Shown here in pieces: positions 17,542 to 28,047 of a stretch of DNA of 64,000 nucleotides. Each line of letters starts with the position of its first letter. Positions within the stretch are counted from its first letter, which is position 1. Under the pieces are notes generated by a model. The model saw only the letters and a list, made by a program, of their open reading frames with translations, searched no databases and was not told the origin of the DNA. The translations under genes and the position numbers were made by a program. Origin of the DNA: Alphaproteobacteria bacterium (lineage in GTDB: Bacteria; Pseudomonadota; Alphaproteobacteria; Rs-D84); contig JAFQOQ010000009.1 of assembly GCA_017403085.1 (NCBI GenBank), positions 66,096 to 130,095 of the forward strand, written 5' to 3'.

Positions 17542-19845
17542 TTATTTATCACGGATTTTTGCGTCGCATTTTGATTCAACCGCCGCAATAACAGACGACT
17601 GTAATGTCTGTAAATCTTCGTCAGACATGTTGTCTGTCGGCTGAATCACAATGGTAAATGCAATTGATTTTTTGCCATCCCCCATATCAAATGCATCAAA
17701 GACTGTTGCACTGATGATACGTGCATCAACCGATGTGGCGACGCTGGTTAATTTTTCAGCCGGTGTGTCAGACGATGTGACAAAGGCAAAATCGCGTGTA
17801 ATTGGCTGAAAATCAGATAACACAGGTTGCTTTGCGCGACGCGCAGATGGCAAATTCACAATATTATCAACAATTGCAATAACTACGTTTGTTTTTATAC
17901 GCAGTTTTTTTGCAACGGATGGATGCAATTCACCAAATTCTGCAATTTTCTTTTTGCCCTGCATTAACGCACCATAGCGGTATGGATGCGCCCATTTTGG
18001 TGCGTTTTCTGTCGATACAGTAAAACGCTGGCCCGACATTAGTGCAATCAAATCAGCCTTGACGTCATAAATATCAACATCGCGATTGCGGCCAGTCCAA
18101 TGCTTTGGTGCGATTGCGCCGGTACGTACAATGCATACCCCGGTATGCTGCTGCGTTGGTGCATCACCATCAAACACAACACCCAATTCAAACAGGTTTA
18201 AATCAGGATAACCACGCTTTTCATTATTTGAAACAGCATACAGCAAACCAAACAGCAAACCATTGCGCAACGTGTCATAATCAGACGTAATCGGATTTGC
18301 GATTTTTATATTTGGTTTATCCGACAGTATCTGTTCGGTTTCACAATTACCAAAGCCAAATGAACGACACTCGTTCAGGCCACGCGATGCCAATAAACGT
18401 TTTATATGTAATTCTTTGTCGTCATGCGGGATTGCTTCGCCCGTTGTATGCGCATGATTTACAGATAATTTTTCATATCCGTATATACGCAATAGGTCCG
18501 CAACAATTGTTTCTGGGATTTGAACATCAACACGCGAATACGGTGGTGTGACCATCCAATCATCCCCGTTAATCGTAACCGCGTATCCCAGGCCCAACAA
18601 TATATCACGCTGGGTGTCAGGTGACATATCAATACCTGTCTTTTTCATAAAATATGATGGTGTATATTTTATCACAACAGGCGCAACATCATCAGAGCCA
18701 GCCGCACAAGTACCAATTATTTCACCACCACATACAGACATAATAATGTCTGCGGCACGCATTGCGGCAGCGCCTGTTATCGTTGGGTCAATTCCGCGTT
18801 CGTATCTATATGACGCATCTGTTGATATTCCCAGGCGTTTGGCCGTCTTGCGAACGCAGACCGGATCAAAATACGCAGATTCCAAGATAATATTCTTGAT
18901 TGTATCCGTCGTCGCGCCACGCGCACCGCCAACAACACCCGCCAATGCCAAAATACCAGTGTTATCAGAAATAACCATATCTGTTTCAATCAATTCGTGT
19001 TCATTGCCAAACAAATCAACGAACTTTTCACCATTGTTTGCCATACGAACAATGATATCGCCGTCTATTTGGTCCGCATCAAAGCAATGCATAGGCTGGG
19101 CCATGTCATAGCAAATGTAGTTCGTTGCATCGATAGGTGCATTTTTTGGATTGATACCAATTGCCGCCAACCTGGAAGCGATTTTTTTATCACTTGGTTT
19201 AACGGCAATATTATGAATTTCAATCATTTTATATGCACGGCATTTATCCGTTTTTAACACAACACTGCGCGTACCAGAAACATTTTCAAAAGCCTTGTCC
19301 GTTGGTGCGATATATGTACCAATACCCGCGGCAGACAAATCACGCGCAATACCACGAACAGATAAGTAATCTGGACGATTTGGGGTAATGCCCGCATCAA
19401 ATACAACTTTTGCATCTAAAACCGGAGTGCCAATTTTTGTATCTGCGTCCAGTTCAATAATGCCACTGTGATCATCGCCAATCCCCAGTTCCTGGGCACT
19501 GCACATCATGCCATCAGATAATACACCACGCAATTTACCAGATTGAATTTCATGCCCCGCAATTACACAACCCGGCACCGCCAGCGCAGATACCAGTCCC
19601 ACACGGGCATTTGGGGCGCCACATACAACCTGGCGCAGGTTGCCAGTACCATCATCAACACGCAACACGTGCAAATGGTCACTGTTTTCATGTGGGGCGC
19701 ATTCAACAATCTTGGCCGCAATTGGCACAATAGGCGATACAACTTCTTCTACTTCTAGTCCAATACGGGTCAATGTATCTGCAATACAGTTTGCAGATGC
19801 ATCTGTGTTTAAATATTCTTTTAACCAATCATATGTCCATTTCAT
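17542..19845 (-). CDS. pheT: phenylalanyl-tRNA synthetase beta subunit
   Basis: 767 aa, normal length. Order of domains: N-terminal EMAP-like tRNA-binding domain (residues about 40-150, with CGAPN), B3/B4 editing region, B5, the catalytic-like core, and a C-terminal ferredoxin-fold anticodon-binding domain starting at FQPITRDFAFV. Forms the alpha2-beta2 enzyme with PheS, encoded 15 nt upstream. Confidence 0.97.
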   Translation of the reverse strand: MKWTYDWLKEYLNTDASANCIADTLTRIGLEVEEVVSPIVPIAAKIVECAPHENSDHLHVLRVDDGTGNLRQVVCGAPNARVGLVSALAVPGCVIAGHEIQSGKLRGVLSDGMMCSAQELGIGDDHSGIIELDADTKIGTPVLDAKVVFDAGITPNRPDYLSVRGIARDLSAAGIGTYIAPTDKAFENVSGTRSVVLKTDKCRAYKMIEIHNIAVKPSDKKIASRLAAIGINPKNAPIDATNYICYDMAQPMHCFDADQIDGDIIVRMANNGEKFVDLFGNEHELIETDMVISDNTGILALAGVVGGARGATTDTIKNIILESAYFDPVCVRKTAKRLGISTDASYRYERGIDPTITGAAAMRAADIIMSVCGGEIIGTCAAGSDDVAPVVIKYTPSYFMKKTGIDMSPDTQRDILLGLGYAVTINGDDWMVTPPYSRVDVQIPETIVADLLRIYGYEKLSVNHAHTTGEAIPHDDKELHIKRLLASRGLNECRSFGFGNCETEQILSDKPNIKIANPITSDYDTLRNGLLFGLLYAVSNNEKRGYPDLNLFELGVVFDGDAPTQQHTGVCIVRTGAIAPKHWTGRNRDVDIYDVKADLIALMSGQRFTVSTENAPKWAHPYRYGALMQGKKKIAEFGELHPSVAKKLRIKTNVVIAIVDNIVNLPSARRAKQPVLSDFQPITRDFAFVTSSDTPAEKLTSVATSVDARIISATVFDAFDMGDGKKSIAFTIVIQPTDNMSDEDLQTLQSSVIAAVESKCDAKIRDK

Positions 19846-19860
19846 AATTATACCCCCGTA

Positions 19861-20811
19861 TTAAAAACCAGCCGATTTTAACCAGCGTACATCGTTGTTA
19901 TACAAATCACGCAAGTCTGGCAGATTATATTTCAACATCGCCAATCTGTCCCAACCAAAGCCAAATGCAAAACCCTGATAAACATCTGGATCTGCACCAC
20001 AGTTACGCAAAACGTTTGGATGAACCATACCAGCGCCCATAATTTCCAACCATTTATCATTTTTCCATTTTAAATCGATTTCTATGCTGGGGTCGGTAAA
20101 TGGAAAGTAAGACGGACGGATGCGCAATTCCACATTTTCAATTTCAAAGAATTTAGATAAAAATGCACGAACGTCCGCAATCAAATCTGACATTGTAATA
20201 CCTTGGCCAATATACAGCCCTTCGATTTGTCCGAACATTGGGCCATGGGTTGCATCCCATTCTTTGCGATATGTTGCGCCAACACCGAACATTTTAATTG
20301 GAACACCAGAAGATTCCATCGCACGAATTTGTATCGCAGATGTCTGGGTGCGCAAAACATTGCCGTTTGGCAAAAAGAACGTGTCCTGCATATCACGGGC
20401 AGGATGATGCAACGGCGTATTTAATGCGGTAAAGTTATGCCAATCGTCTTCGACCTGGGGACCGGTGTGCATAGTGTATCCGAAAGATTCCAAAATACTG
20501 GAAATTTCAGTCAAAGACTGTGTCAAAGGATGCAATGTGCCACGATTTTCTGGCATTGGATTTAATGACACATCCAATTTCTGTTTTTGCAGCCCCGCCA
20601 TCAGAATTGCATTTTCTATTTCCATTTGACGCGTTTTAAACAATTCGCGCAAGGTTTGGTTTTCCAGATTCAATGCCACACGCGCATCATTATCTAGATT
20701 TTTCATCTCTTTTAATTTGGCGGTCATTGTACCGTTCTTGCCAAATGTTGCAGTGTATAACGCCTGTAATTCTTCCAGTGAATTTATATTTTTTATCTGT
20801 TCTTGCATCAT
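19861..20811 (-). CDS. pheS: phenylalanyl-tRNA synthetase alpha subunit
   Basis: 316 aa from ATG 20811 (SD AAGG); a longer in-frame reading to 20868 has no SD and overlaps the terminator hairpin. Class II motifs: motif 2 YRKEWDATHGPMFGQIEG, and motif 3 GFAFGFGWDRLAM. Catalytic subunit. A hairpin (20830-20853) lies between rplT and this gene, so pheST may be partly uncoupled from the ribosomal genes. Confidence 0.96.
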   Translation of the reverse strand: MMQEQIKNINSLEELQALYTATFGKNGTMTAKLKEMKNLDNDARVALNLENQTLRELFKTRQMEIENAILMAGLQKQKLDVSLNPMPENRGTLHPLTQSLTEISSILESFGYTMHTGPQVEDDWHNFTALNTPLHHPARDMQDTFFLPNGNVLRTQTSAIQIRAMESSGVPIKMFGVGATYRKEWDATHGPMFGQIEGLYIGQGITMSDLIADVRAFLSKFFEIENVELRIRPSYFPFTDPSIEIDLKWKNDKWLEIMGAGMVHPNVLRNCGADPDVYQGFAFGFGWDRLAMLKYNLPDLRDLYNNDVRWLKSAGF

Positions 20812-20827
20812 CTTTACCTTAATAAAT

Positions 20828-20856
20828 TTAAAAGCCGTCATTTGACGGCTTTTATT
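20828..20856. terminator. hairpin terminator/attenuator between rplT and pheS
   Basis: AAAAGCCGTCA-TT-TGACGGCTTTT, symmetric, so it can act on either strand. On the minus strand it would end rpmI-rplT messages or attenuate pheST. Confidence 0.65.
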
Positions 20857-20887
20857 ATGACAAAACAACTACCCTGCCGACAAGGGA

Positions 20888-21256
20888 TTATTTAGATTCG
20901 GCAGCGCTAAATCGTTTCGCTGTTTCAACCAATTTTGCGAAGTTTGCATCGCCAGCATATGCCATTTCGGCCAATACCTTGCGATCCAATACAACACCAG
21001 CTTTTTTCAAGCCGTTCATGAACTGGCTGTAAGTCATACCGTTTGCACGAACCGCAGCGTTAATACGAACAATCCACAAAGAGCGGAATTCGCGTTTTTT
21101 AACACGACGATCGCGATATGCATACTGTCCTGCCTTTTCCGTTTTTTCACGGGCGGCACGATATGTTGAATGATGACGGCCCAAGAAACCCTTGGCACGC
21201 GCCAAAATTTTGTTATGTTTTTGTCTTACGGTTGTTCCGCGTTTTACTCTTGCCAT
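20888..21256 (-). CDS. rplT: 50S ribosomal protein L20
   Basis: 122 aa. Family features: [48 protein letters not shown], and [19 protein letters not shown]. Needed for early 50S assembly. 12 nt downstream of rpmI; infC, the usual partner, is not adjacent. Confidence 0.98.
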   Translation of the reverse strand: MARVKRGTTVRQKHNKILARAKGFLGRHHSTYRAAREKTEKAGQYAYRDRRVKKREFRSLWIVRINAAVRANGMTYSQFMNGLKKAGVVLDRKVLAEMAYAGDANFAKLVETAKRFSAAESK

Positions 21257-21268
21257 AATTGCCCCCTA

Positions 21269-21472
21269 TTATTTCAAACCATATGGAGCCAGGATTTTCG
21301 CCTGTCCAACCATGTTATCGTTCAAATACTGTGGTTTAGAACCCGCGTTGTTTGCACGTGCAGATTTTTTACGCAACAGTTTCTTGTGAGCATTACGAGC
21401 AACGCGAATCTTGCCGGTTGCAGTCATAGACGCACGTTTCTTTAAGTACGACTTTGTTTTTAATTTTGGCAT
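21269..21472 (-). CDS. rpmI: 50S ribosomal protein L35
   Basis: 67 aa, MPKLKTKSYLKKRASMTATGKI start is the L35 signature, very basic throughout. SD AAAGGAT. First gene of rpmI-rplT, divergent from mreC. Confidence 0.97.
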   Translation of the reverse strand: MPKLKTKSYLKKRASMTATGKIRVARNAHKKLLRKKSARANNAGSKPQYLNDNMVGQAKILAPYGLK

Positions 21473-21575
21473 TTTCTATCCTTTTATTAGATATGTTTTG
21501 TCAGTCTGATGGCAATGCCTTGCCACTTTGACTGGTGTGTATTTTGGCATAAATAAACCAAAAATCAAGTTTTTA

Positions 21576-21604
21576 TTGAATATTGACCTTTTTGAGACTA
21601 AACT
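21576..21604 (+). promoter_or_regulatory. promoter of mreC giving a leaderless transcript
   Basis: TTGAAT (21576-21581), 17-bp spacer, TAAACT (21599-21604). The ATG at 21612 is only 7 nt beyond the -10, so the mRNA would start at or one base before the start codon. There is no SD upstream of this ATG, which agrees. Confidence 0.5.
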
Positions 21605-21611
21605 GTGCCCG

Positions 21612-22433
21612 ATGAACCAGACCAAACTATCTTCCAGAATCTATCAAATTGTCAAAGCAGCAGCGGCGGCGGCTGTATTGCCAGTGATGTTTATATATGT
21701 TATGGTCGCAAAACCAGATTATCACATAATGAACGCAATGTCACATGTGGTTGTGCCTGTTGCAACATGGATTGGTGATATTGTGACATGGCCAATCCGC
21801 GCAGTTGGTGGCGCAATTGTCGGGGTTGGCGAAATATCAAATCTAAAGGCAGAAAACGAAGAACTGCGCGTAAGATTGGACGAAGCCTTGGCAAACAAAG
21901 ACGCATATGAAATCGCAATCAAAGAAAATCAAAAATTAGCGCGTGAATTAGGAGTCGTACGCGCCAGACCACAAAAAGTGACAGTTGCCGATATTACATT
22001 AGACAACAGTGCGATGGGTAATAATACATTTTTGATAAATCGGGGCGCAAATGACGACATAGAACCATCTATGGCGGTCGTTTCAATGGATAATCGACTG
22101 GTTGGGGTGGTTATAGATGCGGCACCAAACTTTGCACGTGTGCGTTCTTTGACGGACGCAGATACAAACATTGCCGTACGTGTTGTTGGGTCCGAAGTCT
22201 ATGGTTTTATGCGGGGTGACGGTTCGGCGCGACCAAATATGGGATTTTTTAGCGACCAAGAATTTCAACCCGCAAAAGGGATTAAGTTGGTGACGAGTAA
22301 TATTAGTGGCGTTTTGCCCGAAGGTTTGCTGGTTGGCGAAATGGCAGATGATACAGATGTAAATGTGTTGCGCCCAAATGATATTACACGGGTTATGGTT
22401 TTACACTTTGATACAGATGGCAAATATAAATGA
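21612..22433 (+). CDS. mreC: rod-shape-determining protein MreC
   Basis: 273 aa from ATG 21612 (a longer frame from 21528 would begin upstream of the likely promoter). One TM near residues 15-40, coiled coil at EISNLKAENEELRVRLDEAL, then the two beta domains of MreC with the NTFLINRGANDDIEPSMAVVS region. Periplasmic scaffold of the elongasome. Stop overlaps the mreD start (ATGA). MreB is not in the window. Confidence 0.92.
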   Translation: MNQTKLSSRIYQIVKAAAAAAVLPVMFIYVMVAKPDYHIMNAMSHVVVPVATWIGDIVTWPIRAVGGAIVGVGEISNLKAENEELRVRLDEALANKDAYEIAIKENQKLARELGVVRARPQKVTVADITLDNSAMGNNTFLINRGANDDIEPSMAVVSMDNRLVGVVIDAAPNFARVRSLTDADTNIAVRVVGSEVYGFMRGDGSARPNMGFFSDQEFQPAKGIKLVTSNISGVLPEGLLVGEMADDTDVNVLRPNDITRVMVLHFDTDGKYK

Positions 22434-22882
22434 AATATGATTTAGTTCGTTTTTTACGGGCCGCATGTCCATTTTTACTGGCAATTGGCCTGTGGCGGTT
22501 GTCTGTGCCATTTTGGAACCCTGGGGGCGTGCTGGCGATTATCGTTGTGTTTTATTGCTCTTTCGTAAAGCACGTGCCATGGTTTGGGGCATTTTCTGTA
22601 TTGATGTGCATGCTGGTTGATTATAAATTTGAAACTGTTTGCTTTTGGTTGGTTATGTATTGCTTGTTTTATTCCGTTAATGGTTTTCAAAACTTTATTG
22701 ATATTTCCAGAATGGAATACGACGGATTACCTGCGTTTGCGTTTTTCTGTGGTGTTTCAATAATCGCACTGTTTTTTATGAATATCAGTTTTATAAATGT
22801 ATTTCGCGGAATTTGGATGTTTTTATGGATGTGCGCATTATACATACCAATCGTACAACTAATTAAAAAGGTGCAACAATGA
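22430..22882 (+). CDS. mreD: MreD-like rod-shape protein
   Basis: 150 aa, about five TM segments, low conservation as usual for MreD; identified mainly by its position between mreC and the PBP2 gene, with 4-nt ATGA overlaps on both sides. Inner-membrane partner of MreC. Confidence 0.8.
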   Translation: MKYDLVRFLRAACPFLLAIGLWRLSVPFWNPGGVLAIIVVFYCSFVKHVPWFGAFSVLMCMLVDYKFETVCFWLVMYCLFYSVNGFQNFIDISRMEYDGLPAFAFFCGVSIIALFFMNISFINVFRGIWMFLWMCALYIPIVQLIKKVQQ

Positions 22883-24651
22883 TTGATACAGAAGTTTCAC
22901 GCACCTTTGATAGACGCAGTGCATTATTCCTGACCGCGGGGGCGTTTTTAACATCTGCGTTAATAATTCGTATGTTGCATATGCAACTGTTTAATTATCG
23001 CGAATATACAAAAAAAAGTGAAAGCAATTCATTTAGAATTCAAATTGATATGCCAGAACGTGGAAAAATTTTGTCTGCATCAGGACGTCCTATTTCACGC
23101 GATGCGCCGATTTACCGTATTTATCTAATCCCAGAAGAAGCCCGGGATATAGATGGCTTGATTAATATCGTTGCAAAAGATTTAAATCTGTCCAAGAAAA
23201 AAGTCGATAAAATTTATGCAAAAATAAAAAAGCAGATGAAATTTCAACCGGTGTTAATTAGTGAAAACACTGATTGGAACGTCTTGGCGCGATTACAGGC
23301 AAAAAATCTGGCCGGGTTGCATGTGGAAAGTGGTTTTGCGCGTGTATATGAAATGGGGCCGGCAGGTGCGCAAATTTTTGGATATGTTGGCGAACCAGCG
23401 CACGCAGTTGCAAACACACCGTTTCTGACAATTGGGGTGACTGGGCTGGAAAAAAGATTTGAAGAAGAAATGAAGGGGACTGCCGGACAGACAGTTATGA
23501 TTACAAATGCCGTCGGAAGAGTCACTGGTGAAGACAAATCACAATTTATCCCCCCAATCGTTGGACAAAATATTCAGACCACAATTCATGATAGCGCGCA
23601 ACGTGCGCTATACGACGCACTGACACAACATCGTGCGGGATGTGGGGTTGCGCTGGATATCGAAACAGGAAATATCTTGGCAATGGCATCAACCCCCAGT
23701 TTTGACCCAAATATGTTTAGCAGTGATGATGGCGAAGAATACATAGACACACTACGCCAAGATTATGCCAAACCATTTATGAACAAGGCAATCGAAGGTC
23801 TGTATCCGCCTGGTTCTACATTTAAAATCGTGGTCGCGTTGGCCGCACTGGAGGCGGGTGCAATCACAGAAAAAGAAAAGATTTTCTGCCCCGGACACTG
23901 GGATTATGGTGATCGCAGATATCACTGCTGGGAAGACAAGGGGCATGGCTGGGTCGATTTAGCCGGTGCATTAAAACACTCGTGTGACATATATTTCTAT
24001 CAGGTGGCATTACGTATTGGTATTGATGCAATCAAAGAAATGGCTATAAAACTGGGGCTGACACAAAAATATATGGATGATGTTTTGTCCCGTGAAATGG
24101 CCGGTGTTATGCCAGACAGGTACTGGAAGGAAAAAAATATTGGCAGCCGATGGGTTCATGGTGACACTGTCATTTCGGGTATTGGTCAAGGGTTTATTCT
24201 GACCAATTGTCTGCAATTGGCAATTATGACAGCGCGCGCGGTGTCTAATAAAAAAGTTGTACCACGATTGATTTATGATAAAAAAAGACCTGTGTTTCAA
24301 TCGCTGGGGCTGCAAAACAAAAATATGAAAATTGTTATGTCGGGGCTGGAACAAGTATTAAAGACTGGAGGAACCGCCGCAGGCAGTGCGATTAACGTCG
24401 ATGGGGCGCGTATGGGCGGAAAAACAGGAACATCACAGGTGCGCAGTATTTCAAAAAAAGAAAGACAAAGTGGTGTTCTGACCAATGAACAATTAAAGTG
24501 GAATATGCGAAACCATGGACTGTTTGTTGGATATGCGCCAACAAATAAACCAAAGTACGCAGTATGCGTCGTGACAGAACATTCTGGTACCAGTGGGCCC
24601 GCCGCACGAACCGCAGCAGCAGTTATGCGTGAATTATTAAAAAAAGGATAA
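22879..24651 (+). CDS. mrdA: penicillin-binding protein 2 (elongation transpeptidase)
   Basis: 590 aa. N-terminal TM anchor (residues about 15-35), PBP dimerisation domain with the RG.I hinge (MPERGKILSASGRPI), then the transpeptidase: SxxK in PGSTFK (Ser near 312), SCD as the SxN-equivalent in KHSCDIYFY, and KTGT near 515 (GGKTGTSQ). Crosslinks peptidoglycan during elongation; target of mecillinam-type beta-lactams. SD AAGGTG; coupled to mreD. Confidence 0.96.
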   Translation: MIDTEVSRTFDRRSALFLTAGAFLTSALIIRMLHMQLFNYREYTKKSESNSFRIQIDMPERGKILSASGRPISRDAPIYRIYLIPEEARDIDGLINIVAKDLNLSKKKVDKIYAKIKKQMKFQPVLISENTDWNVLARLQAKNLAGLHVESGFARVYEMGPAGAQIFGYVGEPAHAVANTPFLTIGVTGLEKRFEEEMKGTAGQTVMITNAVGRVTGEDKSQFIPPIVGQNIQTTIHDSAQRALYDALTQHRAGCGVALDIETGNILAMASTPSFDPNMFSSDDGEEYIDTLRQDYAKPFMNKAIEGLYPPGSTFKIVVALAALEAGAITEKEKIFCPGHWDYGDRRYHCWEDKGHGWVDLAGALKHSCDIYFYQVALRIGIDAIKEMAIKLGLTQKYMDDVLSREMAGVMPDRYWKEKNIGSRWVHGDTVISGIGQGFILTNCLQLAIMTARAVSNKKVVPRLIYDKKRPVFQSLGLQNKNMKIVMSGLEQVLKTGGTAAGSAINVDGARMGGKTGTSQVRSISKKERQSGVLTNEQLKWNMRNHGLFVGYAPTNKPKYAVCVVTEHSGTSGPAARTAAAVMRELLKKG

Positions 24652-24659
24652 ACGAATAA

Positions 24660-25805
24660 ATGGCCAAGCAAACACGTGTATCAAATGCAAATATGATGAA
24701 TTTCCCAGAAAAACTAAGTCGTTTTTCGTGGGCGCTGTTTGCACCAATGTGTATGGTTTTGGCGATATCTATTGTTGTGTTATATTCGGCCGGTGGCGGT
24801 AATTGGCGACCCTTTGCATTGTCGCAATTGATGAAGATTATATTAGGATTTGGTGTTTTCTTTGTTGCGGCGTTTTCTAATATCAAGACATGGATAAAAT
24901 CTGCATATTTAATTTATGCAATTGCGCTGATTATGATTGTGCTGGTGACATTTGTTGGACATACAGGTATGGGCGCGCAAAGATGGTTGAACCTGGGATT
25001 TATACATATTCAACCATCAGAATTGATTAAGATTGCGTTGGTGCTGGCATTGGCGCGATATTTTGCATGGATGAATTCTGTTGAACTATCACAATTTAAA
25101 AATTATTTAGTGCCTGCAATGATGCTGTTGGTGCCGTTTGCATTGATTGTTGCGCAACCAGATTTGGGTACGGCATTGTCACTGGGGATGATTACAGTTG
25201 GGGTGTTTTATATCGTGGGCGCAAACAAGAAATGGTTTATAATCGCGGCTATTTTAGGACTGATGGCGGCACCGGTTGTTTGGTATGGTGGTTTGCACGA
25301 TTACCAACGTGGGCGTATTATAACATTTTTAAACCCAGATAGCGACGTCCAGGGCGCAGGATATCAAATTAACCAAGCAAAAATCGCGTTCGGCAGTGGT
25401 GGAATGCTGGGCAAAGGATATATGAAAGGGTCACAATCACAACAATCTTTCTTGCCAGAAAAACAAACTGATTTTATTTTTACTATGCTGGGTGAAGAAT
25501 TCGGTTTCGTCGGGGCGTTTGCGTTATTATTTATATACAGTTGGATTGTAATTGTGCTGTTTTGGTGCGCAAAAATGTGCAGAAATCGATTTGGACAATT
25601 AATTTGTTTTGGTTTTATGTTGAACTTTTTTGTTTATTACTTTATAAATATTTCTATGGTTTTGGGAATGCTGCCGACAGTTGGGGTACCGTTGCCCTTG
25701 ATGTCTTTTGGTGGCAGCAGCCTGTTATCACTGATGTTCGGTTTCGGGCTGTGCCAAAATGCACATATTCACAAAGACCAACAATTATCTGCCAAAGGAA
25801 GTTAA
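24660..25805 (+). CDS. rodA: SEDS peptidoglycan glycosyltransferase RodA
   Basis: 381 aa, about ten TM helices. SEDS motifs: GHTGMGAQRWLNLG, QPSELIKI, QPDLGTALSLG, the long extracytoplasmic loop QSQQSFLPEKQTDFIFTMLGEE, and PTVGVPLPLMSFGGSSLL. Polymerises lipid II with PBP2, encoded 8 nt upstream. SD AAAGGA. Confidence 0.96.
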   Translation: MAKQTRVSNANMMNFPEKLSRFSWALFAPMCMVLAISIVVLYSAGGGNWRPFALSQLMKIILGFGVFFVAAFSNIKTWIKSAYLIYAIALIMIVLVTFVGHTGMGAQRWLNLGFIHIQPSELIKIALVLALARYFAWMNSVELSQFKNYLVPAMMLLVPFALIVAQPDLGTALSLGMITVGVFYIVGANKKWFIIAAILGLMAAPVVWYGGLHDYQRGRIITFLNPDSDVQGAGYQINQAKIAFGSGGMLGKGYMKGSQSQQSFLPEKQTDFIFTMLGEEFGFVGAFALLFIYSWIVIVLFWCAKMCRNRFGQLICFGFMLNFFVYYFINISMVLGMLPTVGVPLPLMSFGGSSLLSLMFGFGLCQNAHIHKDQQLSAKGS

Positions 25806-25809
25806 GGAT

Positions 25810-28047
25810 ATGAATTTACTGATTGTAGAATCTCCGTCAAAAGCAAAAACAATTGAAAAATACCTGGGGGCAGGGTGGCGCGTTATTGCGTCAGTTGGTC
25901 ATGTGCGCGATTTGGTTCCGGAAAACGGCAGTGTTGATACAAATAATAACTTTGCAATGCGGTGGCAAATTATGCCAGGCAAAGAAAAACAAATAAAACT
26001 GATTACAGATGAATTAAAAAAGGCAGATGCGGTTTATCTGGCAAGCGACCCTGACCGTGAGGGAGAGGCGATTGCATGGCATTTGCTGGATATTTTAAAA
26101 AGTAAAAAACTGTTAAAAGATAAAAAAGTTTATCGCGTTGCATTCCACGAAATTACAAAAAAAGCCGTACTGGCCGCAATCAAAGAACCACGTGAAATAG
26201 ATACTAATTTAGTTGATGCATATTTGGTTCGACGCGCACTGGATTATCTGATTGGGTTTGGTGTTTCACCATTGTTATGGCGCAGAAATCTGGGAAAATC
26301 TGCGGGACGCGTGCAATCTGTTGCCGTGAAATTAGTGGTAGATAGAGAAAAAGAAATCGAAGAATTTAAACCTGTGGAATACTGGTCGCTAGAATCAGTA
26401 TGTCGCGCACAAGATGCAGATTTTAAATCAATGCTGGCACGATTTGATGGTAAAAAAATCGAAAAGATGACCATCGAAAATAAAGACCAGATTGATAATA
26501 TACTGGGCAAAATCGGTAATCCTGAAATTCGCGCAAACGTTATAAATGTCGAAAAAAAGAAAACTATGCGCAAGCCGGCGGCACCATTTACAACATCAAC
26601 ACTGCAACAAGAGGCAGCGCGAAAATTATACTTTGCATCAAAACGAACAATGAGTGCGGCACAACACCTGTACGAACAGGGGTTGATTACATATATGCGT
26701 ACAGACGCAACAAACCTGAACGCGGATGCAGTAAATGAAATTCGCGCATTTATTGCACGCGAATATGGTGAAAATTTTGTCCCAAAATCACCAAATGTAT
26801 ATGCAACAAAATCTAAGAACGCCCAGGAAGCACACGAAGCAATCCGACCAACACATTTTGACGCACCAGCCACTGGTTTAACCGGGGACGAGGCAAAATT
26901 ATATGACCTGATTTGGAAACGCACAATTGCATGCCAGATGCGTAATGCAGAATTTGATTCAGTTGCCGCAGATATTGAAACGGAAAACCATGTCGCTGTT
27001 TTCCACGCAGTTGGTTCAACGCGTACATTTGATGGATTTACAAAAGTTTATACCGAAGATAAAGACGACGAAGAAGATAAACGTGAATCTAAGTTGCCCG
27101 TACTAAATATTGGGGACGAGATAAAGATTACAGAACTGGTTCCAGAACAACATTTTACACAGGCGCCACCAAGATATACCGAAGCGTCTTTGGTAAAAAA
27201 ATTAGAAGAACTGGGTATTGGACGACCTTCTACGTATGCAACAATTATGAGTACGATTGTCGATAGAAATTACGTAGAACAAGATAAACAAAGACGTTTC
27301 CACCCAACATCAGGCGGATGGGTTATTGCATCGTATCTGAATAAATATTTTACAGATTTGGTCGATGTTAATTTTACCGCAAAAACAGAAGATACGTTGG
27401 ACGATGTTTCAAATGGAAAACAAGATAAGATTTGCGCATTGAAAAACTTCTGGCAACCAACAGATGCAATGATTGATGGCGCACGCGGTGTAAAAACCAG
27501 CGATATTATTGATGAAATAAACACGTTTATGCATAATCATTTATTTGCAGATGGTAATGATACATGTCCGGAATGTGGTGGAAAACTGGGGATAAAATTA
27601 TCAAAATTCGGACCTTTTATTGGTTGTGAAAAATACCCAACATGCAAATATACAAAACAACTTAGCAAAACAGATAAAACGACACAGACCACAGAATCCG
27701 CCGTACAGACAAAATCAGACGCAATAGAATTGGGGGACGGGATTGAATTTCGCGTTGGTAAATTTGGACCATATGTAACAGATGGTGCAAAAAACGTCGC
27801 CGCCAAGCAATATACACACGAAACCATAACTTTGGATGCGGCACGTGAATTACTGGCCGGCGCCAAGAAAAAAGCAGAACCAATTAAAATTGGCGAAAAT
27901 CCAGAAACCAAGAAAATGATTTTCTATTACCCAACAGGACGATATGGCGCGTATATTTCATCTAATCGCGTTAATGTTTCTGTCAAGGATATGCCGGATT
28001 TAGATACTGCGATAAAACTGATTAACGACAAGGCAAAGAAAAAGTAA
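25810..28047 (+). CDS. topA: DNA topoisomerase I
   Basis: 745 aa from ATG 25810 (SD AAGGAT; the frame extends upstream inside rodA without a start signal). Toprim at the N-terminus (LLIVESPSKAKTIEKYLG, SDPDREGEAIAWHL), catalytic Tyr in LITYMRTDAT, ELGIGRPSTYATI. C-terminal region has one clear four-Cys zinc module (CPECGG...GCEKYPTCKY) plus a Cys-free repeat (FRVGKFGPYV), fewer zinc fingers than E. coli. Relaxes negative supercoils. Stop overlaps the dnaG start by one base. Confidence 0.96.
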   Translation: MNLLIVESPSKAKTIEKYLGAGWRVIASVGHVRDLVPENGSVDTNNNFAMRWQIMPGKEKQIKLITDELKKADAVYLASDPDREGEAIAWHLLDILKSKKLLKDKKVYRVAFHEITKKAVLAAIKEPREIDTNLVDAYLVRRALDYLIGFGVSPLLWRRNLGKSAGRVQSVAVKLVVDREKEIEEFKPVEYWSLESVCRAQDADFKSMLARFDGKKIEKMTIENKDQIDNILGKIGNPEIRANVINVEKKKTMRKPAAPFTTSTLQQEAARKLYFASKRTMSAAQHLYEQGLITYMRTDATNLNADAVNEIRAFIAREYGENFVPKSPNVYATKSKNAQEAHEAIRPTHFDAPATGLTGDEAKLYDLIWKRTIACQMRNAEFDSVAADIETENHVAVFHAVGSTRTFDGFTKVYTEDKDDEEDKRESKLPVLNIGDEIKITELVPEQHFTQAPPRYTEASLVKKLEELGIGRPSTYATIMSTIVDRNYVEQDKQRRFHPTSGGWVIASYLNKYFTDLVDVNFTAKTEDTLDDVSNGKQDKICALKNFWQPTDAMIDGARGVKTSDIIDEINTFMHNHLFADGNDTCPECGGKLGIKLSKFGPFIGCEKYPTCKYTKQLSKTDKTTQTTESAVQTKSDAIELGDGIEFRVGKFGPYVTDGAKNVAAKQYTHETITLDAARELLAGAKKKAEPIKIGENPETKKMIFYYPTGRYGAYISSNRVNVSVKDMPDLDTAIKLINDKAKKK